Assembly: GCA_020152595.1 (NCBI GenBank)
Contig: JAIGNY010001437.1
Location: forward strand, 1,709,501-1,773,500
Origin: Chiridota heheva
Taxonomy: Eukaryota > Echinodermata > Holothuroidea > Apodida > Chiridotidae
Direction: 5' to 3'
Length of the DNA: 64,000 nucleotides
Shown: one piece after another, positions 13,945 to 24,930 of the stretch
How the letters are laid out: the number at the start of each line of letters is the position of its first letter
How positions within the stretch are numbered: the stretch's first letter is position 1
The notes under the pieces: model-generated
What the model saw: only the letters and a program-made list of their open reading frames with translations
What the model was told of the DNA's origin: nothing
The model's database searches: none
Program-made: the position numbers and the translations under genes

Positions 13945-14330
13945 AATGGCGTAGGAAGCGGGGACAGGGGAAAAACTGCCCCTGACGGAGTTTACTTTCC
14001 CGGTCTTTTCTGATCTGGCCAAACTGGTTAACATTTTAGTTTGGAAAAACTGACCAAAATTTCCCCCAAAATGACCAAAATGACCCGAAAACTGGCTAAA
14101 TTTTCCTAAAAACTTACAAAACATTTCCCCAAAACTGGCAAAAATTTCCAAAAAATTGAAGAAAAATTCCGAAAAAGGAAGTTTTCTGAAAATGAAGGAA
14201 ATCTCTCTGAAATTGAACAATTAACTGGTTGAAGTGAATTTCTGGATTAGCAGCATTTTTTCATGGAAATTTAATTTACCAGTGAAATTTGTGCACTTGT
14301 CACAGGGAAATTATGGGTTAGGGTTTTCTT
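13945..14330 (+). mobile_element. Dispersed repeat family C, copy 1
   Basis: The reverse complement of this entire segment is recognisable at 28020-28455. End block GGCGTAGGAAGCGGGG (13950) matches CCCCGCTTCCTACG (28437), and the inner blocks GAAATCTCTCTGAAATTGAAC, GGATTAGCAGCA, TTTACCAGTGAAATTTGTGC and ACTTGTCACAGG all have counterparts there. Between them lies a degenerate AAACTGGC/AAAATTTCC array. So the A/T-rich array is part of a mobile repeat unit rather than locally arisen low complexity. The CAATGGCGTAGG end resembles hAT-like termini. No coding capacity. Confidence 0.75.
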
Positions 14331-14575
14331 GGCATGATTTTGTGAGATTCCCCCTTCCCCCTTTTTCCCTCCCTACACACACACATTTGACTTTTCCCAC
14401 ATTATGGACTTTTCGCCCCACTTGCGGTAGAAAAATCCCATCTAAGGGTTTGAGATTAGGAGGCCAGGGACAATATTGGTCGAATAGATAAAATGTCCTA
14501 TTTCGAAGATTATTGCTTTGAAAATTATTAAAGGCCTTGCCCCCACTGCCACGGCCTTTAGTGTCGGGCCCCTGG
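14331..14575 (+). repeat. Dispersed repeat family A, 3' portion
   Basis: Matches 31545-31740: GGTTTGAGAWTMKGGAGSCAGGRCCA-like block, CGAATAGATAAAAT or CGGGTAAATAGTTAAAA, then ATTGCTTTGAAAATTATT followed by TGCCCCCACYGCC-like and ACGGSC. Another fragment of the same family covers 5.75-6.06 and 27.0-27.3 kb. Confidence 0.65.
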
Positions 14576-15381
14576 TATATGATATGCTTCAATTGTGTCA
14601 AATAAATACTAAATGTATGCAACATCTTCAATGTACTATGTGTAGGATTTGTGACTAAGTTGATTTCTATTTCATTGTATTTGTTTTCAAGCTTCAAGAA
14701 TGGCCTAGAATAATTCATATAACTTTAAAAAATGCACAGCCTGTCCCGGTCCGCCCTCAAAATTCTTTAACCAGTGTAGAAATGGTTACGTGTCTTTGGA
14801 CCGAAAATAATTTTCAATCTCTAATATTTTTCTACGAAAAAGAAAAAGAGGAGATGAGGTGGCGAGAGATGACACTGAATTGGACTCTCCATGCAGTCAC
14901 TTTAATTGTTTGAGCAAGGTTGAAACCACAAAAATGTCTTGCATGTGCAGATGGCAATAACGAAAAGTATGATGAATATTTCACAACAAACACGTTTTAT
15001 TACTCGATGGGAGTGGAAGCATCTGGGAATATATATGTAAAGGTATTGAACATACCTAGGTATATTTGTTTGTGTGGGCGATTTCTAAAATTGTGATAGT
15101 TGTAAATATTAGGAAGGCATGAATTTAAATGTAATTTACAAGAAATTTATCCGACAAAAATTCGTTTAAAAAATTGAGTTGTCTTCATTCCCAAAATTCG
15201 AAATAGAAGAAAAAGTTTACTTGGACTTTTTGTATTAAAATGCATTAAAACAGTTGAAGTCTAAACTCCGAATTAAAGTACAGTTTCCGCACAATTGTTT
15301 TTCTTTTCAAGTCATCTTTTCATTAAACTGTACGAATTAAACCAGCACGACAACTGGAATAATCCTTTAAGCTACATGGAC
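14576..15381. other. No gene recognised
   Basis: A/T-rich sequence with no supported ORF or repeat. Confidence 0.5.
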
Positions 15382-15410
15382 CAAGGAGGTACCACTGTGG
15401 TACCTCCTTG
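15382..15410. repeat. Perfect 29-bp palindrome
   Basis: CAAGGAGGTACCAC, a single T, then GTGGTACCTCCTTG: 14-bp perfect arms around one base. Copies of ATGGA lie at both shoulders (15376-15380; CATGGAC at 15411-15417). It may be the scar of an excised foldback element or a very short palindromic insertion. Confidence 0.9.
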
Positions 15411-17140
15411 CATGGACTAGGTTGAAGTTACATTGACATGTATCTATAATATGAGTTAAAATGGTTTCAAATATTCTAAAACAGAAATATTGGTGAAACA
15501 ATTGCCAAAAGTTTAAGGTTTGGAATTTTAAGGGCTAATCATGCCTTAATCTGTCATTTGCCAAAATCATGCAAATTAGTATTCAATTTTATGAAATCAG
15601 AATAAGAAAACCGCTAACAATTATGACATGATAATAGGAATAATATGACATGATAATAGGAATATCTCTACATTTCCTTGTGTAAACTGCTTTTCTTTAA
15701 AATTTTCTAAGAACAGAAAAAATCATTAGAACTTAATTTTTTCTTGGCACATAACATTTTCGGACTGAGTGCTCAGACATCACCAAAATGCATGAAATGA
15801 AATAATGTTCCTAATAGGCCTATGCCGAATCAAAGTTTCTTGTTCGAGATCTTAGTTATTAATATAAATACTAACTGGCCAAGAAATAACTCGGAGGGAG
15901 TGCCTTCACTAGTAGTAGTATAGAAGCATGAATAGTTTTACCGGTGACATGTCAAATACATTTTTTTGGGACACTGAAGAAATTTTATCAACACATTCAT
16001 CATAAAAATGGATTTGTAAATTGGACAACAAAAAATTGTGTAATTTCTTAGAAAATCCTAGAATTCCTAACAGTATTGGAATACTTCTTCTGGACCGTTT
16101 ATCATTAACAATGAAAAGCGAAAAGTTCATTGGTATAAATTTGTATCGAAAATGGTAATGATAGCAATAATGATAACAATCAACGATAAATTGAAACAGG
16201 CATCAACACTGATCGTGGCAAATATTAGATAAAACTAACCTTGGTATTAAAAAGTTACTTGCTTTTTCAAACGAAGTTGTCAGTTAAGGTTTTTCTAACA
16301 GCTAGCTTGCTGAAAGGCCGCTCCCTAAGTTTCTTCATATAAATTGCACGTTTTACGAAAATTCAAATGTCATCTCACAGCGATATGCATCCGACTGTCC
16401 TAATACATACGTTATCGCTTTACTGCTTGATAGGATGTCAACGCGGACGAAATATATTTCTGTATTGGATTTTATGAATTGCCACAGAACTTACCCTGCC
16501 GTTGAAGATTTGCGGTACATAGCACACGACAATCTGTACGAAGAGCTTCCAGACACTCTTTGATCTAACCAAGGAATTGATCTGACCAGGAACTTACTGA
16601 CCAAGGACATGATTTTTAGTAAGAACGCCACTGGAAGAACAAATCCATAAAACTGTATTAAAAGTTAGAGCACTTCCTGGCAAAAATATTACAACTAATT
16701 TTACAGTTGGGAATTATAACGCAGAATAGGCTATCTCAAGAATATGACTATCAGCTATGTCGGGATTTGTCATTGTACATAACCTCAATATGTATGGTTT
16801 GACTTCCAGTGCATGAACAGGGAGTTGTTTTCAGGGTTGTTTTTTGGGTTCAAATAACAAGTCCCTGATTAGAACATGAAGCTATAATAATCTCTCTTTG
16901 AAATAAATACCCATAAAAGTTTATGGTAATGTCTGCGAGTAATGTTAAGTCATGAATGGGTAGATGATATATCTTAGACTGAACATGGAAGATACTATTT
17001 GGCTGTTTGGGACCTCCATCTGTCCATGGACAATGAATATGCATCTTGTTCTTGGGATATACAGATAAAATCAAGAACAATCACGGATATACGTCAAGTT
17101 CAATATTTCTTCACTGATAGCCTAATTTGAGATTTTTCTT
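15411..17140. other. No gene recognised apart from one small ORF
   Basis: A/T-rich. A 17-bp direct duplication (ATGACATGATAATAGGAAT) occurs at about 15623-15664. Nothing else supportable except the small ORF listed separately. Confidence 0.5.
16435..16563 (+). CDS. Small ORF, 42 codons, unrecognised
   Basis: ATG at 16435 to TGA at 16561-16563. The start MSTRTKYISVLDFMNC and end YEELPDTL have balanced composition, unlike the surrounding A/T-rich DNA. A pyrimidine-leaning stretch ending in TAG lies just before the ATG, so it could instead be part of an exon. I recognise no domain. Chance occurrence is quite possible given its length. Confidence 0.15.
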   Translation: MSTRTKYISVLDFMNCHRTYPAVEDLRYIAHDNLYEELPDTL

Positions 17141-17179
17141 AATGTTCATTGGGTTAATTATCAACCCCCAATGAACATT
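17141..17179. repeat. Inverted repeat, 13-bp perfect arms
   Basis: AATGTTCATTGGG and its exact reverse complement CCCAATGAACATT separated by about 13 bases beginning with TTAATTA. No T-run suggests a terminator. Probably a structural or transposon relic. Confidence 0.85.
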
Positions 17180-17754
17180 AACAGGCATTGAATTTGGGCA
17201 AATGATATTCTGCGAAATGACACGAAATGAAATAAAGATAACATGCAAACAACAAATTTCAACTAATTGAAATTAAAGAGCAGTTTTTTTTAATTTTCTT
17301 TCGCGAAAGAGATGCGAAGCAAAATGTGACATTACTGACAAAGTATAACTGTTTCATTTTGTTTCGCAAAATATCATCATTAGTGTGGCGGGGAATTGAC
17401 TGATTAATTTTCTGCGAAACGAAATGAAATAATCACTAAACACTCACTTCTTCTAAATCCTTTTTTTGATATTGCTACTCTAAAAGAAGATCGAAATTTG
17501 AAAAGAACCCATGTCCGTACTAGGCGGGAGGAGGGGAGGGGAGGGGAGGAGGGAGGGCGCTAGCGCTCTGTCGACCTGATACCCATCTAATCGGAATCAT
17601 GCCTGACTCGGCTAGATATCTAGGTCATGCCCTACCGACTCGGCATGATGTAGACAATATGATATGTTACGCACAGATCTTATATAGTCAGGTAAAGAGG
17701 TAAAATGTAGCATATTTATTTAATTAGTGATTTGTCGGAATCATGCCCGGCTAA
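17180..17754. other. Non-coding; purine tract and a family D fragment
   Basis: 17522-17560 is a GGGAGG-rich purine tract. 17575-17650 carries family D vocabulary (GAATCATGCC, GACTCGGCTAGATATC, GACTCGGCATGATG). 17220-17430 holds repeated GAAACGAAATGAAAT-like motifs. No gene recognised. Confidence 0.55.
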
Positions 17755-19070
17755 AATTCCCGCTAATTAAAGAATATTTCCCTAAAATAGAAAAACTGAC
17801 TGTAAATGGAAGAAAATGTTACGCAAATCGACGAAAATGTTCCGAAAATCTAAGATAACTTTTTGGATATATATTGGCCGAGAAGCACTAAATTTTCCCC
17901 AAATCAAAAACGAAAATGCCCGAAATTTGAAGTGAATTGCACGGAAAGGAAGGAAATTTTCCGAATATTGAAGAAAATCTCCCGGAAAATTAAGAAAAGC
18001 TCCCAAATATTAAGGATAATTTCCCGAAAATTAGCAAAAAAATTTGCCAAAAAAAAACCTTCAGGAAAATGAAGAAAATTTCTCCAAAATGCCGGCAGAA
18101 ATATTTCGAAAATCGACTCGAAAATCAGGTGACTGTAAAACGAAGACCCAAAACGAAGACCTGTAAAACGGAGACCAGTAAAACGATGACATGTAAAACA
18201 ATTACCTGTAAAACGAAGACCTGTAAAACGGAGACTTGTAAAACGAAGACCTGTAAAACAAAGACCTGTAAAACATTAAAACAAAGACCTGTAAAATCAA
18301 ATCGGAGAGTAAAGAGAAGGGTACTCCCTCAGTGAAAGGATTTCTTTTTGATTGGGCAAATTGGAAAATTATCAACAAAAAATTGAAGAAAATTTTGGTA
18401 AAATTATTGAATATGTGGATACAATTTAGCAACATTTCTCGATAAGTGATGTTTTTTCGAAAATCGAAGAAAAATAGCCCCCAAAATGAAAGAAAATTTC
18501 CAAAAATTGAAAGAGATGTATCACAAACATCGAAGGAAATTTTTCAAAAAATGAAGAAAACTCACCGAAAATAAAAAATAATTGTCCCAAAATGAATGAA
18601 ATTTCCAAACATTGAAGGAAAATCGAATACAAATTGCATCAAAACAAAGAAAATTTCCCAAACATTTATTGAAATTTCCCGAAATTTGAAGAACATTTAC
18701 TAAAAATCGAAGAAAAATTGCCCCCAAATGAAAGAAAGTTACCGAAAATTTACCAAAATTCGAATAAACATTGCCTCCAAATAAAGGAAGTTTTCCGAAA
18801 ATCGAAGAAAATTGCATGAGAATAATGGATATTGCCCAAATTGAAAGACAGTTTCCAAACATTAAGGAAAATTCACCAAAAATTGAAGAATATTCAACAA
18901 AAATTGAAGAAAAAATGCCCCGAAATAAAGGAAATTAACCATAATGTTTTTTACCGAAACATCGAAGAACAATAACACGAAAATGAAGGAAATTTCACAA
19001 AGATTGAAAGGGAATTCCCAAAAATTGGTTGAAATATCCTGAAAATTAAAGAACATTTATATAAAGTGTG
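17755..19070 (+). repeat. A/T-rich degenerate array, about 1.3 kb
   Basis: Dozens of irregular blocks alternating AAAATTGAAGAAAA and TTTCCCRAAA at roughly 25-40 bp spacing, plausibly the expanded interior of family C-type elements. Minus-strand ORFs rich in F, L, I and N across it are low-complexity artefacts. A cleaner 15-bp minisatellite interrupts it at 18128-18300. Confidence 0.75.
18128..18300 (+). repeat. 15-bp minisatellite, about 11 copies
   Basis: Unit close to ACGAAGACCTGTAAA with GGAGAC, GATGAC and CAATTACC variants. In one frame it encodes CKTKT/CKTET, which is not considered a protein. Confidence 0.9.
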
Positions 19071-19414
19071 ACAACGGAAAAATCTCAGGGCCATGGCCTA
19101 CCGCCCCCTCCCCCAATGGCTCCGCCCCTGCCCATCTTATATCTATACACGTACATCTCTTGCGGCAATTGCCAATCAGGGGGAAAAGGAAAACTGCAAA
19201 AGGCCTATTTTAGAATTATTGTGAAGGGTGGAGTGGGGGGAAGGGGGGGGGGTTGCATGGCTCTGATATTATTAAGACTTTCATCTCCCTATCTGAAAGA
19301 TTTTGGTTCTATTCTGTAGATTTTGGTCGAAAATTAAAGATGCTTGATCCAAAATTAAGGATTGTTGATGCAAACTGGAAAGGGTTTGTCAAACATAAAT
19401 GATAATTTAGCTGG
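19071..19414. other. No gene recognised; C/G-rich repeat fragments
   Basis: Contains CATGGCCTACCGCCCCCTCC and GGGGGGAAGGGGGGGGGG tracts similar to sequence near 4842 and 21130, then unit-like GATTTTGGTCGAAAATTAAAGA blocks. Likely degraded repeat ends. Confidence 0.45.
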
Positions 19415-19830
19415 ACGTAGCATCGTGATGCTGACAACTTCATACTTGGACACCTAGTTCCTAGTCGGGCAGAGATTTAAAATGTCGGATGTAAGCCTAT
19501 TGCTTAAATCAAAGATACATCTCAACCATGCCCGAATCGTCTAGATATCAGAATCATATCTACTCGACTCGGCATCATAATGGTGACAACATCCTACTTG
19601 GGCACCTAGCAGCCTAGTCGGGCAGAAATATAAAATGTCGGATGAACTGAAAATCAGAGATACATCTCAATCATTCCCGAATCGTCTAGATAGGCTATCG
19701 GAATTATTTCCACATGTCTACTCGACTTGGTATGATGCTGATTGGGCTCAGATTTGGCAACCGGGATGTATATGAAAAATGCCCACCCACACACGTTCGA
19801 AATCCAGAGCTCCGATGATCATGGGAAATT
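19415..19830 (+). repeat. Dispersed repeat family D, tandem pair
   Basis: Two adjacent copies of about 150 bp (19420-19573 and 19574-19740) share GACAACWTCMTACTTGG-like, TAGTCGGGCAGA, TAAAATGTCGGATG, AGATACATCTCAA, CCCGAATCGTCTAGAT and CTACTCGACTYGG. A longer 3' extension follows (GATGCTGATTGGG ... CCCACCCACACA ... AAATCCAGAGC). Further copies: 17575, 21880-22090, 22340-22640, 26440-26985 and 27917-28020. No coding sequence. Confidence 0.75.
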
Positions 19831-19839
19831 TTGGGGCAT

Positions 19840-20660
19840 CGAAAATTAGAATCTTCTGAAATCTTCCAGGGCTTGCCCCCAGAGCTGTGTCCATGAACCT
19901 TACAATTTTCTCAATTTCTCCTCGGCCAGTTTAGAAGTGGTAACCAAAAATACTTATCTGAGTAGATTTCAACGTTGTAGAATTTAAATGTTCTTCTCTT
20001 CATCAATTACATTTTGGGTTTTGTGTTGATTTTAAGCCACTTTTGGGCCAAAAAACAAGAAATCTTTACACCAAGGTTTTAATGCTTCACCCGTAAACGC
20101 CTGCACAATTTTGCCCGAAGTTTCTAAATTTTCAGGAGAACGTTCTTCTGACTGTTTAGAAACGGTAACCCTGCTAATCTGAGTAAATTTGAACATGAGA
20201 ATTTTAAATCATTTTCTTATCGTTTCTTAAAATTTCCGAATTTTTGTCAGTTTGTTTTGATTTTCAGCCAATTTTGGGCATTAAAGACAATCTGACAATA
20301 AATCTTCAGAGCTTCCGGAGCTTCGCTCCCCATACCCCTTCCAAGGGAACCTTAAACGAGACTTCTTCTCCTGTATCCCTACCCTTGCTTCGCACCAGCT
20401 AGGACCCCACAAGTTGTCATTTACGCTTTGGAAGATTGTTGATTGTAAGCCATTTTGGCATTTGGGACATCCGTCGAAAACCATAAATATTCAGACCAAG
20501 GCTTTGCCATGCACAATTTTCACCTAATTTTCAGGAGCAATTTCTCTTCTGCCTGTTTAGAAATTGTAATCAGATAATGCGTATCTGAGTTTAATGAATT
20601 TAAAACGTTTTCCTTCAATTTCCCCATTTTTATCAGTTTGTGTTGATTTTCTCATTCACA
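19840..20660 (+). repeat. Repeat family E, about four degenerate units of about 200 bp
   Basis: Each unit cycles through a CTTCCRGGGCTTCGCCCC-type GC hairpin, CTTCTGCCTGTTTAGAAATGG, TAACC, ATCTGAGTAGATTTYAAC, a T/C-rich stretch and GTTGATTTTMAGCCATTTTGGG then ACAAGAAATCTT. Other copies lie at 22650-22740, 25740-25985 and 28540-28995. Family E usually follows family D, so D and E may be two parts of one composite element. Confidence 0.7.
20317..20329 (+). repeat. Family E hairpin with compensated base pair
   Basis: GGAGC-TTC-GCTCC: 5-bp stem around TTC. Other copies read GGGGC-TTC-GCCCC (23326-23338) or GGGGC-TAC-GCCCC (about 23660). The A-T pair at stem position 3 replaces G-C on both sides, so pairing is retained. 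Confidence 0.75.
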
Positions 20661-20942
20661 TAAATTAACAAGCGCCTCCACCCCCACCACCCTCTCCCCC
20701 CACCCCTGCGCCTTTTTGGATATTGGCTGCAAAAATAGCAATATTAAAGAAGGCAGCGGTTTTGTGACATTTACTTTTGTCGGGGATTGTAGATGCCACT
20801 GTTAACAGCTTTTCCTACGATCGATTTAATGAAAATAATCTTGTTAATTGACAAGTACCACTGTTGAGGATGTAACAGGGCATTTACATCAAATTGCATC
20901 ATTCTCTAAATATATCTTTCAAACTTCTACTACCACCAGTCA

Positions 20943-21290
20943 AGCTCGTGGGCGAGTGATCTAATCACTTAGCTGCGATTCAAACTGCCCGGATTCGATT
21001 CGATTCCAGGGCGCGCGAGTTTTGTCTGTACTCTTCCACTTTGAGTGCTGGGAGAGCTCATGATGCAAAGCTGTGCGTGGGTAAACCGCACAGAGATTTG
21101 GCAGATCTTCTATAAACTTGGGGGGTCATGGTCTACCTCCCCTTTACCCTAGTACTAGTTGAGGGGGGAAAGGAAGACTAAAGGCGTCCGCCAAGGCAGA
21201 AGGGCCCTAATTGTAAATCTGCCCTAGGCAATTGTCCTTAAACACCTGCCCTTGATATAGAAGGTGTTCAGTACTAGCATGAAATGAAAG
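20943..21290 (+). mobile_element. tRNA-derived SINE
   Basis: The head at 20943-21012 has a box A-like TGGGCGAGTGATC and a box B-like GATTCGATTCC followed by AGGGCGCGCGAG, spaced as in a tRNA with the promoter inside the transcript. A GATTC duplication just before box B lengthens the T arm. A tRNA-unrelated body follows (GTGCTGGGAGAGCTCATG, GGTAAACCGCACAGAG, CTACCTCCCC) to about 21290. This is the structure of a Pol III-transcribed SINE; the parent tRNA is not certain (a class II tRNA such as Leu or Ser fits the head length). Confidence 0.65.
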
Positions 21291-21299
21291 CCTGCCGCA

Positions 21300-21740
21300 T
21301 TTTTCGTGTGAATTTTCAAATAAATATTTTATCTTTAGATTGCTTCCAAGTAGACCGTTTTTCAGCAATCAGGCAATTGGAACCAGAAGAAATTTGATAT
21401 TCAGCAAAAGAGCAAAACTTAAAAATCAACGAAATATCAAAAATCATTCTAATATGTTTAGAATTTTTTCGAGAATCGAAGAAAATTGCCCGGAAATTAA
21501 GAAGAGCTGCCAGAAAAATGAAGAAAATTCCCATAATTGAAGGATATTGCCCGAAAAAGAAGGAAATTTTCGAATATCGAAGAAAATTGCCCGGAAATTA
21601 GGGAACTCTTTAATATTGAGAATAATTTCCGGAAATTGGCCAAAACATTCACGGAAGAAAAACAAACATGTCCGACAATAAAGAAAATGTTCCGAAATTT
21701 CCCGATTCTTCCCCCTCTCCCAAACAAAAAACTGTGGTAA
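21300..21740 (+). repeat. A/T-rich degenerate array
   Basis: GAAGAAAATTGCCCGGAAATTA-like irregular blocks, same vocabulary as 17.8-19.1 kb. ORFs on both strands here are artefacts. Confidence 0.65.
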
Positions 21741-21879
21741 AACCATTACTCCAAATTAATTCTTTATTCTCAAAAACATTGCGATTTTTCGTCGTAATAG
21801 GTTTTCAGTCTTGCAAAAAAACCTGAGTAAAATGGTCCCGTACGGACATGAAAGAGCCATATTCAAGTTATGAAATCGG

Positions 21880-22740
21880 CTGGACACCGATCTTATAGTC
21901 AGGGAGAGATTTAGAATTATCGAATAAACTTGTGTTAGACTTTCAGTGATGTATATCTCAACCATTAGGCCATGCCCAACTAAGCTACTGCCCGAATTAT
22001 GTCCTCTTGACCGCCGACTTGGCATGATACTGACATCATCCTATTTGGGCACTTTGTTGGGACGAGATGTAAAATGTTGTGGATGCAACAGCGGAGGGGT
22101 ATGGTGGAGTTACCCCCACTTTTCTTTATGAAAAAAAATGTCCTTCAGGTTCTTATTTTGTGATTTAGTCTATATTATTGTTTAAAGTTTGCCATGTAAA
22201 GTAAAGCTATGTAAACAGTACATGGTAATGTTAACTCTTCTCTTTAAACAGTTAAATGCATCTGCCGTGATTGTGAGGCTACTAAAAGGTATGCAAATGT
22301 GACTCCCTAAATTTGAACCCTACACCCCCTCCCTATCACACTCAGAAATTCACCTCAATCATGTCCGAACCGGGTGTCCGAATCGTCTAGGTATGAGAAA
22401 CATATCCTGCTGACTCGGCATTATGATGCTAAAAATATCATAATTGGGCAAGTAGTCGGGCAGAGATTTCAAATGTCGGATGTACATGTTTAAATCAGAT
22501 ATACTCTCTATTATTCATGCCCGAGTCGTCTAGATATCAGAAATATCTCTACTGACTCTATGATGCTGTTTGGGCCCGAGTTGGGCAGTTAAATATGAAA
22601 GACGCCCGCCAACCCACATTTAAAATCCAGAACCCCTGATAACCATGGCCCATTTTAGACAACAAAAATATAAATCTTCAAAAATCTTCCAGCGAATTCG
22701 CCCCCTGGACCCTACCGCAGCTGCGTCAATGAATTGTATG
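21880..22740 (+). repeat. Families D and E, further copies
   Basis: 21880-22090: GATCTTATAGTCAGGGAGAGATTTAG, TCTCAACCAT, ATGCCC and CGACTTGGCATGATACTGAC. 22340-22640: two D units ending GACGCCCGCCAACCCACA and AAATCCAGAACCCC. 22650-22740: E start with CTTCCAGCGAATTCGCCCCC. 22090-22340 shows nothing recognisable. Confidence 0.65.
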
Positions 22741-23010
22741 ATGATTTTCTGCTTAAGTCTTTTATTCGTACTATTAACTTATATAACAAACATTGATTTT
22801 ATAAATTGTCTGGTAGCATGGGGTTTCCATAATCAAAGATGCTTATATGTTAAGAAACAATCTGTAATTATACAAATCAACATAGCAAACTATATTTTTT
22901 CTTCTCAAAATTACATGTTACACATGTTTTTTCTTCATAAACAGTCAAGAATTTCTTTGCAGATATATAGGTCCGTATTTTGACACACAGATACATTTAT
23001 GGTTCTGCAT

Positions 23011-23848
23011 CAGTGGCGTAGCCAGAGAAGGAAGGGTGAGGGGGTGATTTCCCCCCCATATTCTAAACCGTCGGTTCAGATTTTATTCCGTCGGTTCAGA
23101 TTGGTGTCGTCGGTTCAAGAAGCTTTGACATTCCAGGTGCTTATTTATTATGTTTTTAGATTTCAAATGGGCACTTTCTCAGAAAATAGTGTATTATAGC
23201 TCTCTTTAACGTGAATTTTGACTTGTATAATACACCTTCTTACCATGCGTTGTGACATATGTTTTTGTCCTTAAAATGTCAATTTTTCGAGAGCTCCGGG
23301 GGGATTCGCCCCCTGGATCACTGCCGGGGCTTCGCCCCTGGACCCCACCAGAGGCCTTTAAGCGGGCCCCTGGACCCCACGCCGACAAATCGAGCACAAA
23401 GCGTTCGATGTGACACCTTTGGTGTCACCTAAACTACAACAATAAATGTCGTGTTGGTTCAATTCACCCCCCCCCCCCCCCCCCCCTCCCTCCAATATGA
23501 AAATCCCGGCTTCTTCAGAAAATGGTGTATTATAGCTCTCTTTGACGTAAATTTTGACTTGTATAATACACATTCTTACTATGCGTTGTGACATATGTTT
23601 TTGTCCTTGAAATGTCAATTTTTCGAGAGCTTCCGGGGAGTTCGCCCTGGACCCCTACCGGGGCTACGCCCCTGGATCCCAACAGGGGCCCTTAAGCGGG
23701 CCCCTAGACCCACGCCGACAAATCGAACGCAAAGCGCTCGAAGTGACACTTTTGGCGTCATCAAAACTACACCAATAAATGTCGTGTCGGTTCAATTCAA
23801 TTCTCTTCCCCTCCTTCCTCCAATATGAAAATCCCGGCTACGGCACTG
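23011..23848. mobile_element. hAT-like non-autonomous element
   Basis: Left end CAGTGGCGTAGCC at 23011 and right end GGCTACGGCACTG ending 23848 are inverted repeats with one mismatch in 13. Flanking octamers TTCTGCAT and TTCTATAC agree at 5 of 8 positions, compatible with a decayed hAT 8-bp duplication. No transposase. The interior carries a 339-bp tandem duplication with family E hairpins. Confidence 0.7.
23173..23848 (+). repeat. 339-bp tandem duplication
   Basis: Copies at 23173-23511 and 23512-23848 share AGAAAATRGTGTATTATAGC, TTTTGACTTGTATAATACAC, GCGTTGTGACATATG, CGGGGCTWCGCCCCTGG, AAGCGGGCCCCT, CACGCCGACAAATCGA, AATAAATGTCGTG and TCCAATATGAAAATCCCGGCT, at about 90% identity. The first copy contains a poly-C run at 23466-23486. 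Confidence 0.9.
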
Positions 23849-24043
23849 TTCTATACCCAAGGTATAAAATATTTCTCGGAAAAAATTCAGCGGCTGCCAA
23901 TTTAAAACTGAAACAATTTCTGGAGATTTAAAAAAATGTAAATTCAAAACAAAATAAACCACATTTAACAGTTTAACTATCCAGCCACCTCAAAATCATC
24001 TATTCATTTCACACTTTAGGCGTTTCTGGTAACATAAAGTTGG

Positions 24044-24537
24044 AATTATCGGTCCAGTTCACGCTCTTGATCGGGAGATCTCCCCATCAGGAGACATCTT
24101 GTCATTAAAGTAATACATAACGGTTAAATAGGTTTAAGTAAAAAATGCATGCAAAATATTCAAATTTCATTGGTGTAACAGGACAATTTAATTATTTTCT
24201 CATTTTCACCTACGCAAATTTGACTTTCACCAGAAATTGTAACGTAATTTTTCAAAACTATTTTTAATATTTTTTTGAAGAGCAGATTTAAACATTTCAT
24301 TCACCAGCAAAAGCTCAAATTATTCAGAAATATTAATTCCAATATCATTTCCAAAGAATACAACTTTAAAATTACAGAATTTGACAAGTAAAAAGATAGG
24401 CCTATATTAAGGGCTAAACTTATTCAGCAACAATTTAAAATTTGTTATTAACAACATTTTAAATTATGGTCACTGCGCATGTCTCAATCTCCCAATCGGG
24501 AGGTCTCCCGATCGAGAGCGTAGACTGGACTGATTAT
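24044..24537. mobile_element. TIR element (MITE), about 490 bp
   Basis: The left arm (24045-24095: TTATCGGTCCAG, ACGCTCTTGATCGGGAGA, CTCCCC) is the inverted counterpart of the right arm (24485-24537: TCTCCCGATCGAGAGCGTA, CTGGACTGATTA) with about 80% identity over 50 bp. TA-rich flanks would allow a Tc1/mariner-type TA target, but the superfamily is unassigned. A/T-rich interior, no ORF. Confidence 0.65.
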
Positions 24538-24699
24538 GACGTTGTACAGATTGGGTACTTTAATTTTAACTGTGATGCAATATAATTTTGGTCATGTATT
24601 ATTTTCTCTTTTGCAGAAGCAAAATAATGCCCATAACATTATTATCTACGACATGTGTACCTTAAAGGCCAGTTATCTTCTTTATAACGCGGAGGTAAA

Positions 24700-24930
24700 T
24701 ATATTTCAATTCCTGTATTTTGATTGGTCGAATCACAATGGTTAAATGTGCACTTAAATTGATAAGTCAATCATAAACGTTTTGGAATAAAATGTACGCC
24801 GCCACATTCTAATCACGATAGATGGCCTTTAACTATGACATAGTAAAAGGTGTATCGGACGTACGTGTAGAGACAAGATAGGCTAAACTGCTTTAAAATC
24901 TATTTAAAACCATTAAAATAACTATTTATA
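24700..24930 (+). repeat. Dispersed repeat family F, copy 1
   Basis: Matches 58985-59235 in the same orientation: GTAAATATATTTCAA, TTTTGGAATAAAATGTACGC, CGCCACATT, CCTTTAACTATGACAT, GTGTAGAGACAAGATAGG and CTGCTTTAAAATC. Non-coding. Confidence 0.8.

Noticed and set aside
18202-19056. Several F/L/N-rich minus-strand ORFs resembling membrane proteins
   Set aside because: They fall entirely within the degenerate AATTTCC/GAAAATT array. Hydrophobicity is a by-product of base composition.
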